Positions 41,892 to 51,872 of a DNA stretch of 64,000 nucleotides are shown here, piece by piece. Numbering within the stretch: position 1 is the first letter of the stretch; each line of letters starts with the position of its first letter. The position numbers were made by a program, and so were the translations under genes. A model generated the notes under the pieces. It was not told the origin of the DNA and did not search any database. It worked only from the letters and a program-made list of their open reading frames with translations. Source of the stretch: an uncultured Spartobacteria bacterium (GTDB taxonomy: Bacteria > Verrucomicrobiota > Verrucomicrobiia > Chthoniobacterales > Chthoniobacteraceae); contig CAIURC010000033.1 in the NCBI GenBank assembly GCA_903901425.1, positions 16,331-80,330 on the forward strand, read 5' to 3'.

Positions 41892-43733
41892 TCACCGCCT
41901 GGCCGAATCAAACCGCCATGGAGGCAGCTCGGGATACGCACCTTCGGGCAACGCGGTTTTCAGAAGCGACACCCGGGCGAGCGCCACCGGGATCGGCCCG
42001 CACCGAAGCAGGGCATCATGGAACTCCCGTTCGCTCATCCGGCCCGACACCACCAGTTCCCGGTGCAGCGCAAGGATCTGAAGGCCGCCCAGCATGTATC
42101 CGCACTGGTACAACGGCGGGGTCTGCGGCGAAATGAAACGCCGCACCTCGCTCCGGGCGCCAAACCGCTCGTGCCCCACCCTTTCCATGAGGAAGTCGAC
42201 CATCTCACCGGGCCCCATCTGGCCGAGATGAAACCGTAGTGACACCAGAATCCGGGCACACCGGTGGATCCGCCAGAACAACGCACCGATGCGGTCCTCC
42301 GGAGTCGAGGCGTACCCGAGATCCAGCAGCCGCATTTCCCAGTACAGCGCCCAGCCTTCCACAAAAAACGGCGTGCTGAAGATCTCCCGATAGGCCCGGT
42401 GACGTTCCGCCATGTACTGCTGGAGATGATGCCCGGGAATGAACTCGTGCGGCACTACGTTCCGGGTGAAATGCCGGTTGTTTCCCCGCATCGACATCCG
42501 CTTGTCCCCGTGCCGCATTGACGCACCCGCGTAGGCCACAAGAATGTCGTGCCCGGAATACGCCGCGTAGGGCATGTGCCGCTGCTCCGCCACCGAAAGC
42601 ATCTGGGTTCCCCACCATTCCTCGCACTCCGCAGGAACCGACACCAGTTCGCGCTCCCGCACAAACGCCGCCGCCCGCCGCGCTTCCCCCCGCACAAACG
42701 CCTCCTGTTCCCCGGGCCGGACATGCGCTTCCTTCACCCGCCCAAGCGCCGCCTTCCAGTCCGCACCCAAACCCATCTCCCCTGCCGCCTTCCGGAACTG
42801 GCCCTCGCACCATTCAAATTCCCGTTCCGCAATCCCGATCAGCTCTTCCGGCGAATACGGGACAAACTCGCGCTCCAAAAGCCTGCACAACATCTCCCGG
42901 CCAACCGGACGCCCCAACAGCGGCTCCTCCGCGGGCTCTGACACCTCCGCAGCCTCCTTCCCTGCCGCAGGCTCTGGTGGAAACCCGGCCAGCTCTTCCC
43001 TGAAAAACTTGGAATACTCCGCCAACCCCTTGGCCACCGCCGTGTGCGGAGTTTTCACCCACCACGAAAAATCCGGCCGAAACTCGCCCGAATTCTCAAA
43101 CCACCGCTTCAAAGACGTCTCTAGGCCAGCCACCGCCTGCGACACCCGCCATGCCTGATACGCCGTTGGCAGCGCGACCCCGGCACTCTCCCCACCCGCA
43201 GGTTTCGCACCCGATCCGCCAGACACTCCCGCCTCCGATCCAGGCCCGGAACCAGTCTTTTTGTGGGCCGCTCGAATTGACCCAAGTGCCTTTGAAATCG
43301 AGTCGGCCACCCCTGCAAGTCCCTCCGCAGCTGCCTCCGGTTCCACCGGCGCACCCAAAACCCGGCCATCTGTCAACTGCTCGATCCCGGCCCTAAACGG
43401 CAGCCATGGCGCAAGTTCCCCGCTCACCCCAGATTCAACCTCCAACCCCAGCAGTTCGGCTTCCAGCAGGTTCCGCAACAGGATCAAGTCCAACTGCCCT
43501 TCCACGGGAAGCCCGGCAAACGACTCACCGTGCACCCGCTTTTTCCAGTCCAGAAGAAGCTGCTGCCGGCGCACCCGGGATTTTTCTGATCCCGGCGAGG
43601 CCTGCAAATGCCGCCCCAGAAGCCGGCTGTCCGCCGTGTACTGCTCCACCTGCTGCCTTGGATCGTCCGCTGCCGTTGCAGAAACAAAACTCAGCGTCAG
43701 GACGGGTAAAATCGTCAGAAATCGGCGCACCAT
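41892..43733 (-). CDS. DUF885-family protein (probable secreted metallohydrolase)
   Basis: This 613-residue protein has a signal peptide (MVRRFLTILPVLTLSFVSATA) from ATG 43733; a second ATG at 43745 is possible. The mostly helical body ends in the DUF885 hallmark HEFIPGHHLQQYM followed by FFVEGWALYWEM, resembling a metallopeptidase zinc site. A Gly/Ser/Ala-rich linker lies in the middle (around residue 180). Family function is unproven; a carboxypeptidase-like role is often assumed. It is 142 bp from the polyketide operon and probably separate. Confidence 0.85.
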   Translation of the reverse strand: MVRRFLTILPVLTLSFVSATAADDPRQQVEQYTADSRLLGRHLQASPGSEKSRVRRQQLLLDWKKRVHGESFAGLPVEGQLDLILLRNLLEAELLGLEVESGVSGELAPWLPFRAGIEQLTDGRVLGAPVEPEAAAEGLAGVADSISKALGSIRAAHKKTGSGPGSEAGVSGGSGAKPAGGESAGVALPTAYQAWRVSQAVAGLETSLKRWFENSGEFRPDFSWWVKTPHTAVAKGLAEYSKFFREELAGFPPEPAAGKEAAEVSEPAEEPLLGRPVGREMLCRLLEREFVPYSPEELIGIAEREFEWCEGQFRKAAGEMGLGADWKAALGRVKEAHVRPGEQEAFVRGEARRAAAFVRERELVSVPAECEEWWGTQMLSVAEQRHMPYAAYSGHDILVAYAGASMRHGDKRMSMRGNNRHFTRNVVPHEFIPGHHLQQYMAERHRAYREIFSTPFFVEGWALYWEMRLLDLGYASTPEDRIGALFWRIHRCARILVSLRFHLGQMGPGEMVDFLMERVGHERFGARSEVRRFISPQTPPLYQCGYMLGGLQILALHRELVVSGRMSEREFHDALLRCGPIPVALARVSLLKTALPEGAYPELPPWRFDSARR

Positions 43734-43875
43734 GGGGGCAACCATACACGCTTTTCAAACCGGCACCGCCAAAATGCGGGGAGGGTGAACCCCTGTCCAC
43801 CGGTCCCCCACCAGAACCGGCAGGGAAGCGGCAGAAACTCTGGCCCCGGGGGGGAACAGGCACCCGCCCCGAAAC

Positions 43876-44916
43876 TCAGTGCGTCGCTCCGGCAGCCACA
43901 GGTTCCAGCGCGCAGGAATGGGCGGCGAATCCCGCCCCGAACGTGCACAACCAATACCGGGCCGGGTCCGTTTCCGCACGAAGCGCCTGTTCAAGCGCGA
44001 ACAAAACCGAGGGGCTGCTCATGTTGCCGTGCCTCCGCAAAACCTCCCGGGCTTCCTGCAGCGCTCCCCGCCCAAGCTCCTGTTCCACTGCGTCCAACAC
44101 ATCCCGACCACCGGCATGACACACCACACGGTGCCCCGCATACTCCCCCTGACGGTACAACTCGCCCACCGCCCGCGCCGCAACCTCCGGCACAGACCGG
44201 TCCAGCTGGTTGCATAGTTTTCCCAGCCGATTCACAAACCGCACCTTCTCCCGGTGCTGCGGCCAGTGGAGTCCGCTGAACCGGGAAAACCCGCGGCCGC
44301 TTTCCTGCACGTTGGCGCCATCCAGAACCATCGCCGCCGCGCCATCCCCAAACAGGCACAGGCTGATCAGCACCCCCGGGTCTGCGCTCAAATAAAACGC
44401 CGCCGAACAGACCTCCACGGCCAGCACCGCCGCCCGGTGGCCCGGGTGCAACGCCAAGTACCCCGCAGCCAGATGCAACGCCGGAATCGCCCCGCCGCAG
44501 CCTGCACCGGTCAGGTCCGCCAGATGCGTCGACGCCCCCAGCCCCACCCGCTCGGCCACATGGCTGCCCAGCCCGGGACAAAGCGAGCCGGTACAACTGC
44601 ACACAAACAACGCGTCCACCCCAGAAACACCGCCGCGCTCCAGCGCCCGCACCAGCGCCGCCCCCCCCAGCTCCGCCGCCTCCCGTTCGTAGGCCTCGTT
44701 TAGCTCCTGCGCCCCCAATTCAGTCAGCCCGGCACTCGGCGACAACGCAAAATGCCGGCGCTCAATTCCGTTCTCCCCCAGCAACACCTTCTCCAGCAGC
44801 CCCGCCGCACGCCCTGGAAGCCGGCGGACAGATTCCGTTTCCCGCAACGCCTCCCAGCACTCGGCCTGCGTCCAACTCTGGGTCGGCACGGCAGTGGCAA
44901 GGCTCCGGTAATACAT
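43876..44916 (-). CDS. Type III polyketide synthase (chalcone/stilbene synthase family)
   Basis: This 346-residue protein has the full catalytic triad: C140 in GAGCGGAIPAL, H267 in CHAGGRD and N298 in HGNMSSPSVLF. ATG 44916 with a GGGAGGG site is preferred over 44979. Bacterial enzymes of this kind extend acyl starters with malonyl units to give alkylresorcinols, alkylpyrones or phloroglucinols. Lipid-like starters are likely given the absence of an aromatic-starter pathway here. It is the last gene of a four-gene operon with a flavoprotein and a methyltransferase. Confidence 0.9.
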   Translation of the reverse strand: MYYRSLATAVPTQSWTQAECWEALRETESVRRLPGRAAGLLEKVLLGENGIERRHFALSPSAGLTELGAQELNEAYEREAAELGGAALVRALERGGVSGVDALFVCSCTGSLCPGLGSHVAERVGLGASTHLADLTGAGCGGAIPALHLAAGYLALHPGHRAAVLAVEVCSAAFYLSADPGVLISLCLFGDGAAAMVLDGANVQESGRGFSRFSGLHWPQHREKVRFVNRLGKLCNQLDRSVPEVAARAVGELYRQGEYAGHRVVCHAGGRDVLDAVEQELGRGALQEAREVLRRHGNMSSPSVLFALEQALRAETDPARYWLCTFGAGFAAHSCALEPVAAGATH

Positions 44917-44923
44917 GCCCTCC

Positions 44924-45952
44924 CTATCGCACCATTCGATACAGGGTATCAAACGAAACCCAGTCCCTACCCAAAACAAAGCCGCAAACCCGACGGCTCC
45001 ACCCCGTCATCAGGACCCGCTGCAACGCTTCCGCCCAGAACAACCGCGCCCCAAACCGCCGCCTCTGCCCCAAACACACCCCGCGTTCCGCCGCCGCCCA
45101 CTCCAATTCCCCACGGCTCCAGCCCAGCAACGGCTCCAAAACCAGACACGCCCCCTGCAGCGCCATCGTCATCCCGTTCCCCGTCACCGGGGCAATCATG
45201 GCTGCCGCGTCACCGACACGAATCCCGCGGCCGTATCCCGGCTGCCAGCCCAGCCGGAACCGGTTCACCCCTTTCAACGAACCGGGCCTCTGACGCGCCC
45301 CGGCCAACCGCGCCGCCAGCCCCCCGAGCCCTGCCCTGGCCACCGCCCGTTCCATCAATTCCTTGCCCCCACCAACCCCCTCCCGGAACAAACCCGTCAC
45401 GTTCACCCAGCCCTCCCCCACAGGCGTCACGCCCACATACGCTCCCTCCCCAAGATGGACCTCCAAGTCGGCCACACACTCCAGCTCCCCATAATGCGCC
45501 TTGATCCCAAACCAACCCGCTCCCTCCTCCCGCCGCTCCGTCACCACACGGCCCGACGCGAGAACCGTTCCCGCCTCCAGCCCACCCCCCTCCCAGCGCT
45601 GCCCCGTCCGCAACTCGCCCCCCAAATCCACAAACCGCTCCGCCAGCGCCTGGTCCAGCCAGTGCCGGCTCACCCCGTAGCCAGACTCCGGAAGCGTTCC
45701 CCGGAAAAACAGGCGCTCCCCGTCAAACCACGCGGTCTCCCGGGGACGCAACGCCGCCGCGAACAGATCGCGGATTCCGAGCGCCTCGAGTTCCTCAGGC
45801 TGGATGCCGGAAACAAACTCGCCGCAGACCCGGTGCCGGGGATAACTGCCGGCCTCCAGGAGCGTGACTGGAACCCCGTGCCGGCGCAACCCGATCCCCA
45901 GGGCCAGACCGGCCAGGCCGCCTCCCGCAATTGTGACGGTTTTCAACGCCAT
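44924..45952 (-). CDS. FAD-dependent oxidoreductase of the geranylgeranyl-reductase/UbiH-like group
   Basis: This 342-residue flavoprotein has GGGLAGLALGIGLRRHG at the N terminus, the YPRHRVCGEFVSG motif that distinguishes the group, and VGDAAAMIAPVTGNGMTMAL. It overlaps the methyltransferase gene by 10 bp and lies 7 bp before the type III PKS. In comparable operons this enzyme hydroxylates or oxidises the resorcinol or pyrone. The exact position it acts on cannot be told. Confidence 0.87.
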   Translation of the reverse strand: MALKTVTIAGGGLAGLALGIGLRRHGVPVTLLEAGSYPRHRVCGEFVSGIQPEELEALGIRDLFAAALRPRETAWFDGERLFFRGTLPESGYGVSRHWLDQALAERFVDLGGELRTGQRWEGGGLEAGTVLASGRVVTERREEGAGWFGIKAHYGELECVADLEVHLGEGAYVGVTPVGEGWVNVTGLFREGVGGGKELMERAVARAGLGGLAARLAGARQRPGSLKGVNRFRLGWQPGYGRGIRVGDAAAMIAPVTGNGMTMALQGACLVLEPLLGWSRGELEWAAAERGVCLGQRRRFGARLFWAEALQRVLMTGWSRRVCGFVLGRDWVSFDTLYRMVR

Positions 45953-46605
45953 GCGCGCATCCGGTAAGCGCCCAGGACCGTGCGGGTGCCCCGCACCTGC
46001 CAGCCTTGCAACCCGAGCCAGTCCGGCAGCTCGTTTCCCCGGAACCCAGCCCGGATGCTCAGGTCCATGTCGTGCCGCGTCACGGGCCCGAAAGCGGCGA
46101 GCCAGGACAACACGCGGCCCTGTACCCCGTGGAGCCGGTATCGGGCCGGTTCACAGGCCAGAAACAACCGGCAGGACGCCGGAATCTGTTGGCCGATCCG
46201 GGCAAGAGCCGGGATTTCAAAGTGGTGCAGGAAAAGGTTGGCCACCAGTACTTCTGCCTCGGGCAGGGACCTCAACCCGAACAAATCCCCCTGGATCCAG
46301 GTCGATTCCGCCGGCCAGCCCTCAGGGGCAGGCGCAAGATCCACCGCCGTCCACTGGCTCGCATGCACCGTTCCAGCACGCAGGGCCGCTTCCAGAGCCC
46401 CACCGTCGCCGGCTCCCAGCTCCAGAATCCGGGGAGATGCGCTCCCGACAGAAACCGCGGCAAGGTTTCCCAACAACCACCGGTGGTTCCCCATGATCCC
46501 GTTGATCAGCCGCAGTTCCTGCCGACTCCGGACCGCAGCCGGATCCACAGACGGGAGGGTATCGAGAAGTTCGGGCTGGACTAGGCGGGATTGCAACGGA
46601 TCCAT
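45943..46605 (-). CDS. Class I SAM-dependent methyltransferase
   Basis: This 220-residue protein has SAM-binding motif I as LELGAGDGGALEAAL (about residue 62), then an acidic post-I residue in WTAVDLA and a motif IV-like ILVANLFLHHFE. It lacks membrane segments. In the type III PKS operon it probably O- or C-methylates the polyketide. It starts 8 bp after the DUF429-like gene. Confidence 0.82.
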   Translation of the reverse strand: MDPLQSRLVQPELLDTLPSVDPAAVRSRQELRLINGIMGNHRWLLGNLAAVSVGSASPRILELGAGDGGALEAALRAGTVHASQWTAVDLAPAPEGWPAESTWIQGDLFGLRSLPEAEVLVANLFLHHFEIPALARIGQQIPASCRLFLACEPARYRLHGVQGRVLSWLAAFGPVTRHDMDLSIRAGFRGNELPDWLGLQGWQVRGTRTVLGAYRMRAWR

Positions 46606-46613
46606 GAGCCGCC

Positions 46614-47393
46614 TCAGAGAACCCCGAGGATCCAGCCCTCCAGCGCGGCCACCAGGGGTGACGTCCCGGTCAGGTCAGGATTGAAATACCACGCGAGATC
46701 GCCCAGTGCATCGTGCTCCTGAAACCAGCGGACGATGCTGTAGGCGTCCTGCTGGTCCGGAGTCCGGTTTTCCACCGGATACAGCTTTTTCCAGAGACTC
46801 GGGTAGACCTCGGCAATTACGGACCTGCCCGCAGCCGGGCTCCATCCGTCAAACGGCCAGAAATGGGCGTCCACACGCTGGCGGATATACCGCAACCACG
46901 GCAACCCCGCGTGCGTCGACTTGGCGACGCTTCCCTGGACATCAAAGTGAAACACCGATTTCCCCCGGCACCGCTCCTCGGTCGCGCGCCGCCACCGCGG
47001 GCTTCCCATCCGCAGAGCGCCCTCCCCCACCAAACCATCCCGGATAAACTGGACGTAGACACTCGGAAGATCCGTTGGCCAGTGCTTCTTGAAATCGTCC
47101 AGAAACGTGTCCCAGTCCGGCTCAATCCGGTGCACCTCAAAATACCGGAGCGGAAATGAAAACCCGTGGTCAATCCCCACCAAGGTCGGAGGCCCGTCCC
47201 GCAGCTGCGCCACCAACCATTCCGCCACCTCGCGCCGGGTGAAATATTTGCGGGGACTGGGCGGCGGCAGAACCTCCACCGGCTCCGAGCCGGGCGTCCC
47301 CTCATAAATCCGCAGCCCGGGCAGGCTCTGGTCCGCAGTTTGCGCCCCTGAATAATCCACTCCGAAATACCGTTCAAACCGTGGCGCTGGCAT
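46614..47393 (-). CDS. DUF429-like protein with RNase H-like fold signature
   Basis: This 259-residue protein begins with YFGVDYSGAQ and has VGIDHGFSFPL near residue 92. Both are the paired Asp-containing strands of the DUF429/RNase H-like family. A later IAEVYPSLW and a TPDQQDAYSIVRW segment agree with it. Members are predicted nucleases of unknown role. It heads the type III PKS operon with 8 bp spacing, an odd partner for a biosynthetic set. Confidence 0.6.
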   Translation of the reverse strand: MPAPRFERYFGVDYSGAQTADQSLPGLRIYEGTPGSEPVEVLPPPSPRKYFTRREVAEWLVAQLRDGPPTLVGIDHGFSFPLRYFEVHRIEPDWDTFLDDFKKHWPTDLPSVYVQFIRDGLVGEGALRMGSPRWRRATEERCRGKSVFHFDVQGSVAKSTHAGLPWLRYIRQRVDAHFWPFDGWSPAAGRSVIAEVYPSLWKKLYPVENRTPDQQDAYSIVRWFQEHDALGDLAWYFNPDLTGTSPLVAALEGWILGVL

Positions 47394-47450
47394 TCCCCAT
47401 GGATACCCGTATCCGCAGCCATTTCACAAGCCCGCGCCTGCAGACCACAA

Positions 47451-47476
47451 ATTGCACTCCGAAATTGCACTCCGAA
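47451..47476. repeat. Tandem 13-bp direct duplication
   Basis: ATTGCACTCCGAA is repeated twice without a gap in the 180-bp region between the DUF429-like gene and the esterase gene. It lies between divergent promoters and could be a chance slippage or a protein-binding pair. Confidence 0.6.
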
Positions 47477-47572
47477 TTTCCGGGCAAACCGCCGGTCGTT
47501 TGGGAAATGCATCCCGGAACATCCGCGTGGATTGTTCTCCCCGCAGACGTCGCATAGATTCCAGTTCCCCCC

Positions 47573-48874
47573 ATGACTCCGAAACTCCTCCCCGCATGCC
47601 TCTGGCTGGCGTTCCTGCCTCTGGCAGCTCACGCGCAGGCTCCGGCTCAAGCCCCCGCGGTCCAGCCCCACATCCAGGCGTTTCCACGCACCCCAGATCC
47701 TGCCCTCACCCGCAACGGCTCCGTCTCCTGGCCCACGCCCGACGCTCTTCAACTCACGGCCAACCCCGGCTCCGACAATGTCCGCTATGCATGGACCACT
47801 GCACCGGCTCCGGGCACCGGCTGGGACTTGAGCGGCAAAGCCACCCTCCAAGCCGAGCTGAAAAACACCGGGCAACATCCCGCCGACGTCCAACTCTGGG
47901 CTCTCGCCAGCTCCGGTTGGGATGCCGTCTGCTCCGCCGCCAAACTGCAGCCCGGCGAATCCCAAATCCTCTCCTGCAACCTCCGCGACACTTTTCCAGA
48001 CGGCACCCCAAAACTGGATCCCACACGCGTCACAGGGTTCCAGATCATCCTGGTCAACCCAAGGAAAGATGCCGCAGTTCAAATCCGGAATGTCCAAGCC
48101 TCAGGAACCCCCGCAAAACCCTGGGCCCGCCCTGCTCAACGCCTTGAGGTCCCTCCCACCACCGACGGCCTTCCCGCTCCAGGAAAACGCGTCCGTCACC
48201 CCGGCCCCGGCGGCCTCACCGCGGCACTCTATCTCCCTCCAGACTGGAAACCCGGCGGCTTTTATCCAGTCATCGCCGAGTACCCGGGCAACATCTTTTT
48301 TGTTCCCGGCTGTTATTCCACCGGCCTGCCCGACCATTGCGTCATGGGATACGGAATGAGCGAAGGCCGCGGCGCGATCTGGGTCGCACTCCCGTTCGTC
48401 GAGCCGGCCTCCAACCGGATCGCAGAAAACGGCTGGGGCGATCCCGATGCCACTGCGAGCTTCGCCCTCGAATTTCTCGCCACCGTTTTCAAGCAGTTCG
48501 GCGGCGACCCCGCCCGGACCGTCCTCACCGGGTTTTCGCGGGGCGCAATCGCCTGCGGTTTCATCGGCCTCCGCAACGACCGGATTGCCGCCCTCTGGAA
48601 AGGGTTCCATGCCTGCCAGCACTACGACGGCGACGGGTGGAACGGCGCCCTCATGCCCGACGCGCTCGAACGCGCCCGCAGGTTCAAAGGGCGCGCGGTG
48701 TTTCAAACCGACAACCCCGCCCAGAAATTCCAGCCTTTGATGGAGGCCATGGGCGTCGAAGCCGTCTGGCGTTCCTCGGGCCTCGGTGCCCATGCCTGCG
48801 CCATGTTCCTCGATCAACGGCCGTCCACCCTCGAGTTGCGCCGCTGGTTCCGGGACCTCGTTGCCGCCCCCTAA
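47573..48874 (+). CDS. Secreted alpha/beta-hydrolase (esterase-like) with N-terminal beta domain
   Basis: This 433-residue protein has a signal peptide ([17 protein letters not shown]) and a Pro/Ala-rich stretch. Residues ~45-180 are a beta-rich carbohydrate-binding-like domain ([20 protein letters not shown]). The C-terminal hydrolase has the nucleophile Ser in [12 protein letters not shown] and a late HAC motif that may hold the His. GSDNV-type packing and the export signal suggest action on an extracellular ester or glycan. It is not an exact match to any named esterase family that I recognise. Confidence 0.7.
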   Translation: MTPKLLPACLWLAFLPLAAHAQAPAQAPAVQPHIQAFPRTPDPALTRNGSVSWPTPDALQLTANPGSDNVRYAWTTAPAPGTGWDLSGKATLQAELKNTGQHPADVQLWALASSGWDAVCSAAKLQPGESQILSCNLRDTFPDGTPKLDPTRVTGFQIILVNPRKDAAVQIRNVQASGTPAKPWARPAQRLEVPPTTDGLPAPGKRVRHPGPGGLTAALYLPPDWKPGGFYPVIAEYPGNIFFVPGCYSTGLPDHCVMGYGMSEGRGAIWVALPFVEPASNRIAENGWGDPDATASFALEFLATVFKQFGGDPARTVLTGFSRGAIACGFIGLRNDRIAALWKGFHACQHYDGDGWNGALMPDALERARRFKGRAVFQTDNPAQKFQPLMEAMGVEAVWRSSGLGAHACAMFLDQRPSTLELRRWFRDLVAAP

Positions 48875-49025
48875 TTCCCGAAGATTCCCACCACCGGCCC
48901 AGTGCGGAGTTAAACGCGACCAAGGTCATGCCGGCCGCTCCGGACACCCGCGACCGCATCCTGCCAGGGGGGTGACTGCGCCTTGCAACGCGGCGGAACC
49001 CGCTCTAGTTTGTGCGGCAATTCCG

Positions 49026-49826
49026 ATGGCCTCCAATGCTCCGCTCCTGATCGCCGGCCGCAGTTTCGAATCGCGGCTTCTCCTCGGCACCGGCAAGTTT
49101 GCCGCGCCCGAGGTGATGGCGTCGGCCCTAGAATCGAGCGGAACCCAGATTGTGACCGTGGCGCTCCGGCGCGCCGACCTGACGGGGAAAGGCGACCCCT
49201 TCGCGAACATCCTCGAGTTCATTGACCCCGCCCGCTACCTCCTGCTGCCCAACACAAGCGGTGCGATGAATGCCGAGGAAGCGGTGCGTCTGGCGCGGAT
49301 CGCCCGCGCAGCCGGCATATCCGACTGGGTCAAGCTGGAGATTCACCCGGACCCGCGCCACCTGTTGCCGGACCCCATTGAGACTCTGAAAGCGGCGGAA
49401 ATCCTTGTCCGGGAGGGGTTTACAGTCCTTCCGTACATCAACGCGGATCCGGTGCTTGCAAAGCGTCTTGAAGAGGTGGGCACGGCCACGGTGATGCCGC
49501 TCGGGGCGCCCATCGGTACCAACCGTGGCTTGGAGACCCGGGCACAAATTGAACTCATCGTGGAACAGGCGCGCGTGCCCGTGATCGTGGATGCGGGAAT
49601 CGGCGCCCCCAGCCATGCGGCAGAAGCGATGGAACTCGGCGCAGACGCGGTTCTTGTGAACACGGCCATTGCGGTGGCGGGCGATCCGCGCCGGATGGGA
49701 GCCGCGTTCCGGATGGCGGTGGAGGCCGGACGGCATGCGTACGAGTCCGGCCTGGGAGCTCAGCGGAAGGATGCGGAGCCCAGTAGTCCGTTGACCGGCT
49801 TTCTCGACGGGGTTTTGAAGGCATAA
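49026..49826 (+). CDS. thiG: Thiazole synthase
   Basis: This 266-residue enzyme forms the thiazole ring of thiamine from deoxyxylulose 5-phosphate, dehydroglycine and ThiS thiocarboxylate. It has [14 protein letters not shown] at the start, [16 protein letters not shown] with the Schiff-base Lys, [11 protein letters not shown], and [28 protein letters not shown] for phosphate binding. No TPP riboswitch was found upstream, and thiS, thiH or thiO are not adjacent. It is followed by an ABC ATPase 10 bp away. Confidence 0.95.
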   Translation: MASNAPLLIAGRSFESRLLLGTGKFAAPEVMASALESSGTQIVTVALRRADLTGKGDPFANILEFIDPARYLLLPNTSGAMNAEEAVRLARIARAAGISDWVKLEIHPDPRHLLPDPIETLKAAEILVREGFTVLPYINADPVLAKRLEEVGTATVMPLGAPIGTNRGLETRAQIELIVEQARVPVIVDAGIGAPSHAAEAMELGADAVLVNTAIAVAGDPRRMGAAFRMAVEAGRHAYESGLGAQRKDAEPSSPLTGFLDGVLKA

Positions 49827-49836
49827 ATCCAAGGCC

Positions 49837-50625
49837 ATGGCGCTGATTGAAGTGCAGAATCTGAAAACGTATTTCCCGGTGCGGACCGGTTTTTTCCGGC
49901 GGCACACCGGCGACATCCGTGCGGTGGACGACGTCAGCTTCAGCATCGAGGAAGGGACCACGGTCGGTTTGGTGGGCGAAAGCGGCAGCGGCAAAAGCAC
50001 CATTGGGAAGACGCTTTTGAAACTGATTCCGGCCACGGGCGGGTCAGTCCGGTACGGTGGGCGGGACATCCTGCCCATGGGGGAATCTGAGTTCCGGCCG
50101 TTGCGCCGGGAACTCCAGATGATTTTCCAAGACCCGTTCGGGTCTCTGAATCCGAGGCATTCGGTGCTGGAGATTGTGGGGGAGGCGTTGGAGATCCATT
50201 TCCCAACCCTCACGCGTTCGGAACGGACGGACCGGGTTGCGGAGTTGCTGAGGCAGGTGGGATTGCAACCGGAAATGATGCGGCGCTACCCGCACGAGTT
50301 CAGCGGCGGACAGCGGCAACGGATCGGGATTGCGCGTGCGCTGGCGGTGCGTCCGCGGTTCATCGTGTGCGACGAGGCGGTGAGCGCTCTGGACGTGAGC
50401 GTGCAGGCGCAGATTGTGAACCTGCTGCAGGATTTGCAGGAGGAACTCGGGCTGACCTACCTGTTCATCGCGCACGACCTCGCGGTGGTGGAACACATCA
50501 GCGACCATGTCTTGGTGATGCACCATGGCCGAATTGTGGAATCCGCCGGAGCCGAGGAGATTTACCAGAACCCGCAGCACCCCTACACGCGGAGGTTGCT
50601 GGAGGCCGTGCCGCGGCTGGGCTGA
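49837..50625 (+). CDS. Oligopeptide/dipeptide-type ABC transporter ATP-binding protein (OppF/DppF-like)
   Basis: This 262-residue ATPase has Walker [10 protein letters not shown], signature FSGGQRQR, Walker [13 protein letters not shown] with the catalytic Glu, and a C-terminal [12 protein letters not shown] that is diagnostic of peptide-transport ATPases. No permeases or binding protein are adjacent, so it is an orphan subunit. The 10-bp gap to thiG suggests cotranscription, and a link to thiamine-precursor transport is possible but speculative. Confidence 0.88.
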   Translation: MALIEVQNLKTYFPVRTGFFRRHTGDIRAVDDVSFSIEEGTTVGLVGESGSGKSTIGKTLLKLIPATGGSVRYGGRDILPMGESEFRPLRRELQMIFQDPFGSLNPRHSVLEIVGEALEIHFPTLTRSERTDRVAELLRQVGLQPEMMRRYPHEFSGGQRQRIGIARALAVRPRFIVCDEAVSALDVSVQAQIVNLLQDLQEELGLTYLFIAHDLAVVEHISDHVLVMHHGRIVESAGAEEIYQNPQHPYTRRLLEAVPRLG

Positions 50626-50675
50626 TTTTGCCCCGGGTCAACCACGGAACAGATTGAGATGAACAGGGGGAACCC

Positions 50676-51788
50676 ATGACGCCGCTGCTGAGGAAACTGC
50701 TGGGAATGAACTGGATCCTGCTGGCGTCCATGCTGTTGCTGGCGGTGTTCGGGGTGGTTGCGGTGTACAGTGCGACGTACTTCAAAACCGACGACTACTG
50801 GCACAAGCAGGCGGCATGGGTGGCCTTGGGGGTCGGCGTGTTTATTTGTACCAGCCTCGTGGACTACCGTTGGATCAAGTGGGCGAGTCTTCCCCTGTAT
50901 CTGGTCAGCGTGGTCCTTGTCGTCCTGACCTACACCAGCCTCGGGGAAGAGCACGGCGGCGCCAAGTGCTGGCTGCGCCTGCCCGGGATCGGGACCTTCC
51001 AACCCTCCCAACTCTGCGTGATCAGCGGCGTCGGCGTCGTGGCATTGTTCCTCAGCCATTTCCGAAAACTCCATCCCGCCCTGAAACTGTCGCTCATCGG
51101 GGCGATCGTGGGGGGCCCCATGGTCCTCATCCTCAAGCAACCCGACTTCGGCATGACGATGGTCTGGGTGCCCGTGATTCTGGCCATGGTCTTCCTCGGC
51201 GGCATCCCCAAACGCTATCTGCTGGCTCTCCTGATTTTCGGGCTGGGAATCGCGCTGCCGCTGGCCATGAACTTCGGGCTCAAGGACTACCAACGCAAAC
51301 GGATCGTCACGTTCTTCGACCCGGAGATCGATCCGAAAGGGTCCGGCTGGGCAATCAACCAGTCCATGATCGCCATCGGCTCCGGAGGATTCGCAGGAAA
51401 AGGGTTCAAAGCGCCCAACACCCAGGTGGAACAGGGGTTCCTGCCAGGCACCACCGTGCACACGGACTACATTTTTTCCGCCGTCGGGGAACAGTGGGGG
51501 TTCCTCGGGGCGTGCCTCCTGATCGGTTTATTCGCCCTCCTGCTGCTCAGTTGCCTGTTCACCGCATTTCATGCCCCGGACCAGTTCGGGCTTCTCATCA
51601 CCGTCGGATTTTCCGCACAGATCTTTTTCCACGTTTACCAGAACATCGGGATGACGATCGCGCTGATGCCCATCACTGGCCTGCCGCTCCCCCTGATCAG
51701 CTACGGAGGCACGTTTGTTCTGATGGTGATGTTCGCCCTCGGCTTGGTGAACAGCGTCTGGGTCCACCGCCGGGTGCTCCCAATCTAA
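50676..51788 (+). CDS. rodA: RodA/FtsW-family peptidoglycan glycosyltransferase
   Basis: This 370-residue protein has about ten membrane helices. SEDS signatures include SLVDYRWIKWASLPLYLVSV, KQPDFGMTMVWVPV, and QGFLPGTTVHTDYIFSAVGEQWG, with the catalytic Asp in HTDYIF. It polymerises lipid II during cell elongation. No mreBCD or mrdA is adjacent. Its start lies 50 bp after the ABC ATPase gene. Confidence 0.92.
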   Translation: MTPLLRKLLGMNWILLASMLLLAVFGVVAVYSATYFKTDDYWHKQAAWVALGVGVFICTSLVDYRWIKWASLPLYLVSVVLVVLTYTSLGEEHGGAKCWLRLPGIGTFQPSQLCVISGVGVVALFLSHFRKLHPALKLSLIGAIVGGPMVLILKQPDFGMTMVWVPVILAMVFLGGIPKRYLLALLIFGLGIALPLAMNFGLKDYQRKRIVTFFDPEIDPKGSGWAINQSMIAIGSGGFAGKGFKAPNTQVEQGFLPGTTVHTDYIFSAVGEQWGFLGACLLIGLFALLLLSCLFTAFHAPDQFGLLITVGFSAQIFFHVYQNIGMTIALMPITGLPLPLISYGGTFVLMVMFALGLVNSVWVHRRVLPI

Positions 51789-51792
51789 AAGT

Positions 51793-51808
51793 CCGCACCA
51801 CCGTGCGG
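51793..51808. terminator. Hairpin between rodA and AT3 gene
   Basis: A perfect 6-bp stem (CCGCAC/GTGCGG) with a four-base loop. On the minus strand it is followed by ACTTTT, so it can terminate the AT3 gene; in the rodA direction there is no T run. Confidence 0.45.
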
Positions 51809-51872
51809 CAGGGGCCTGACTCGCCGCACCTCCCTCGCCGCTCCCTCTCCAACCCCTTCCTCAGTCCACCAC

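Noticed and set aside
48875..49025. Possible TPP riboswitch before thiG
   Set aside because: The conserved CUGAGA and ACC-UGAUC-GGAUAAU-type cores are not present.
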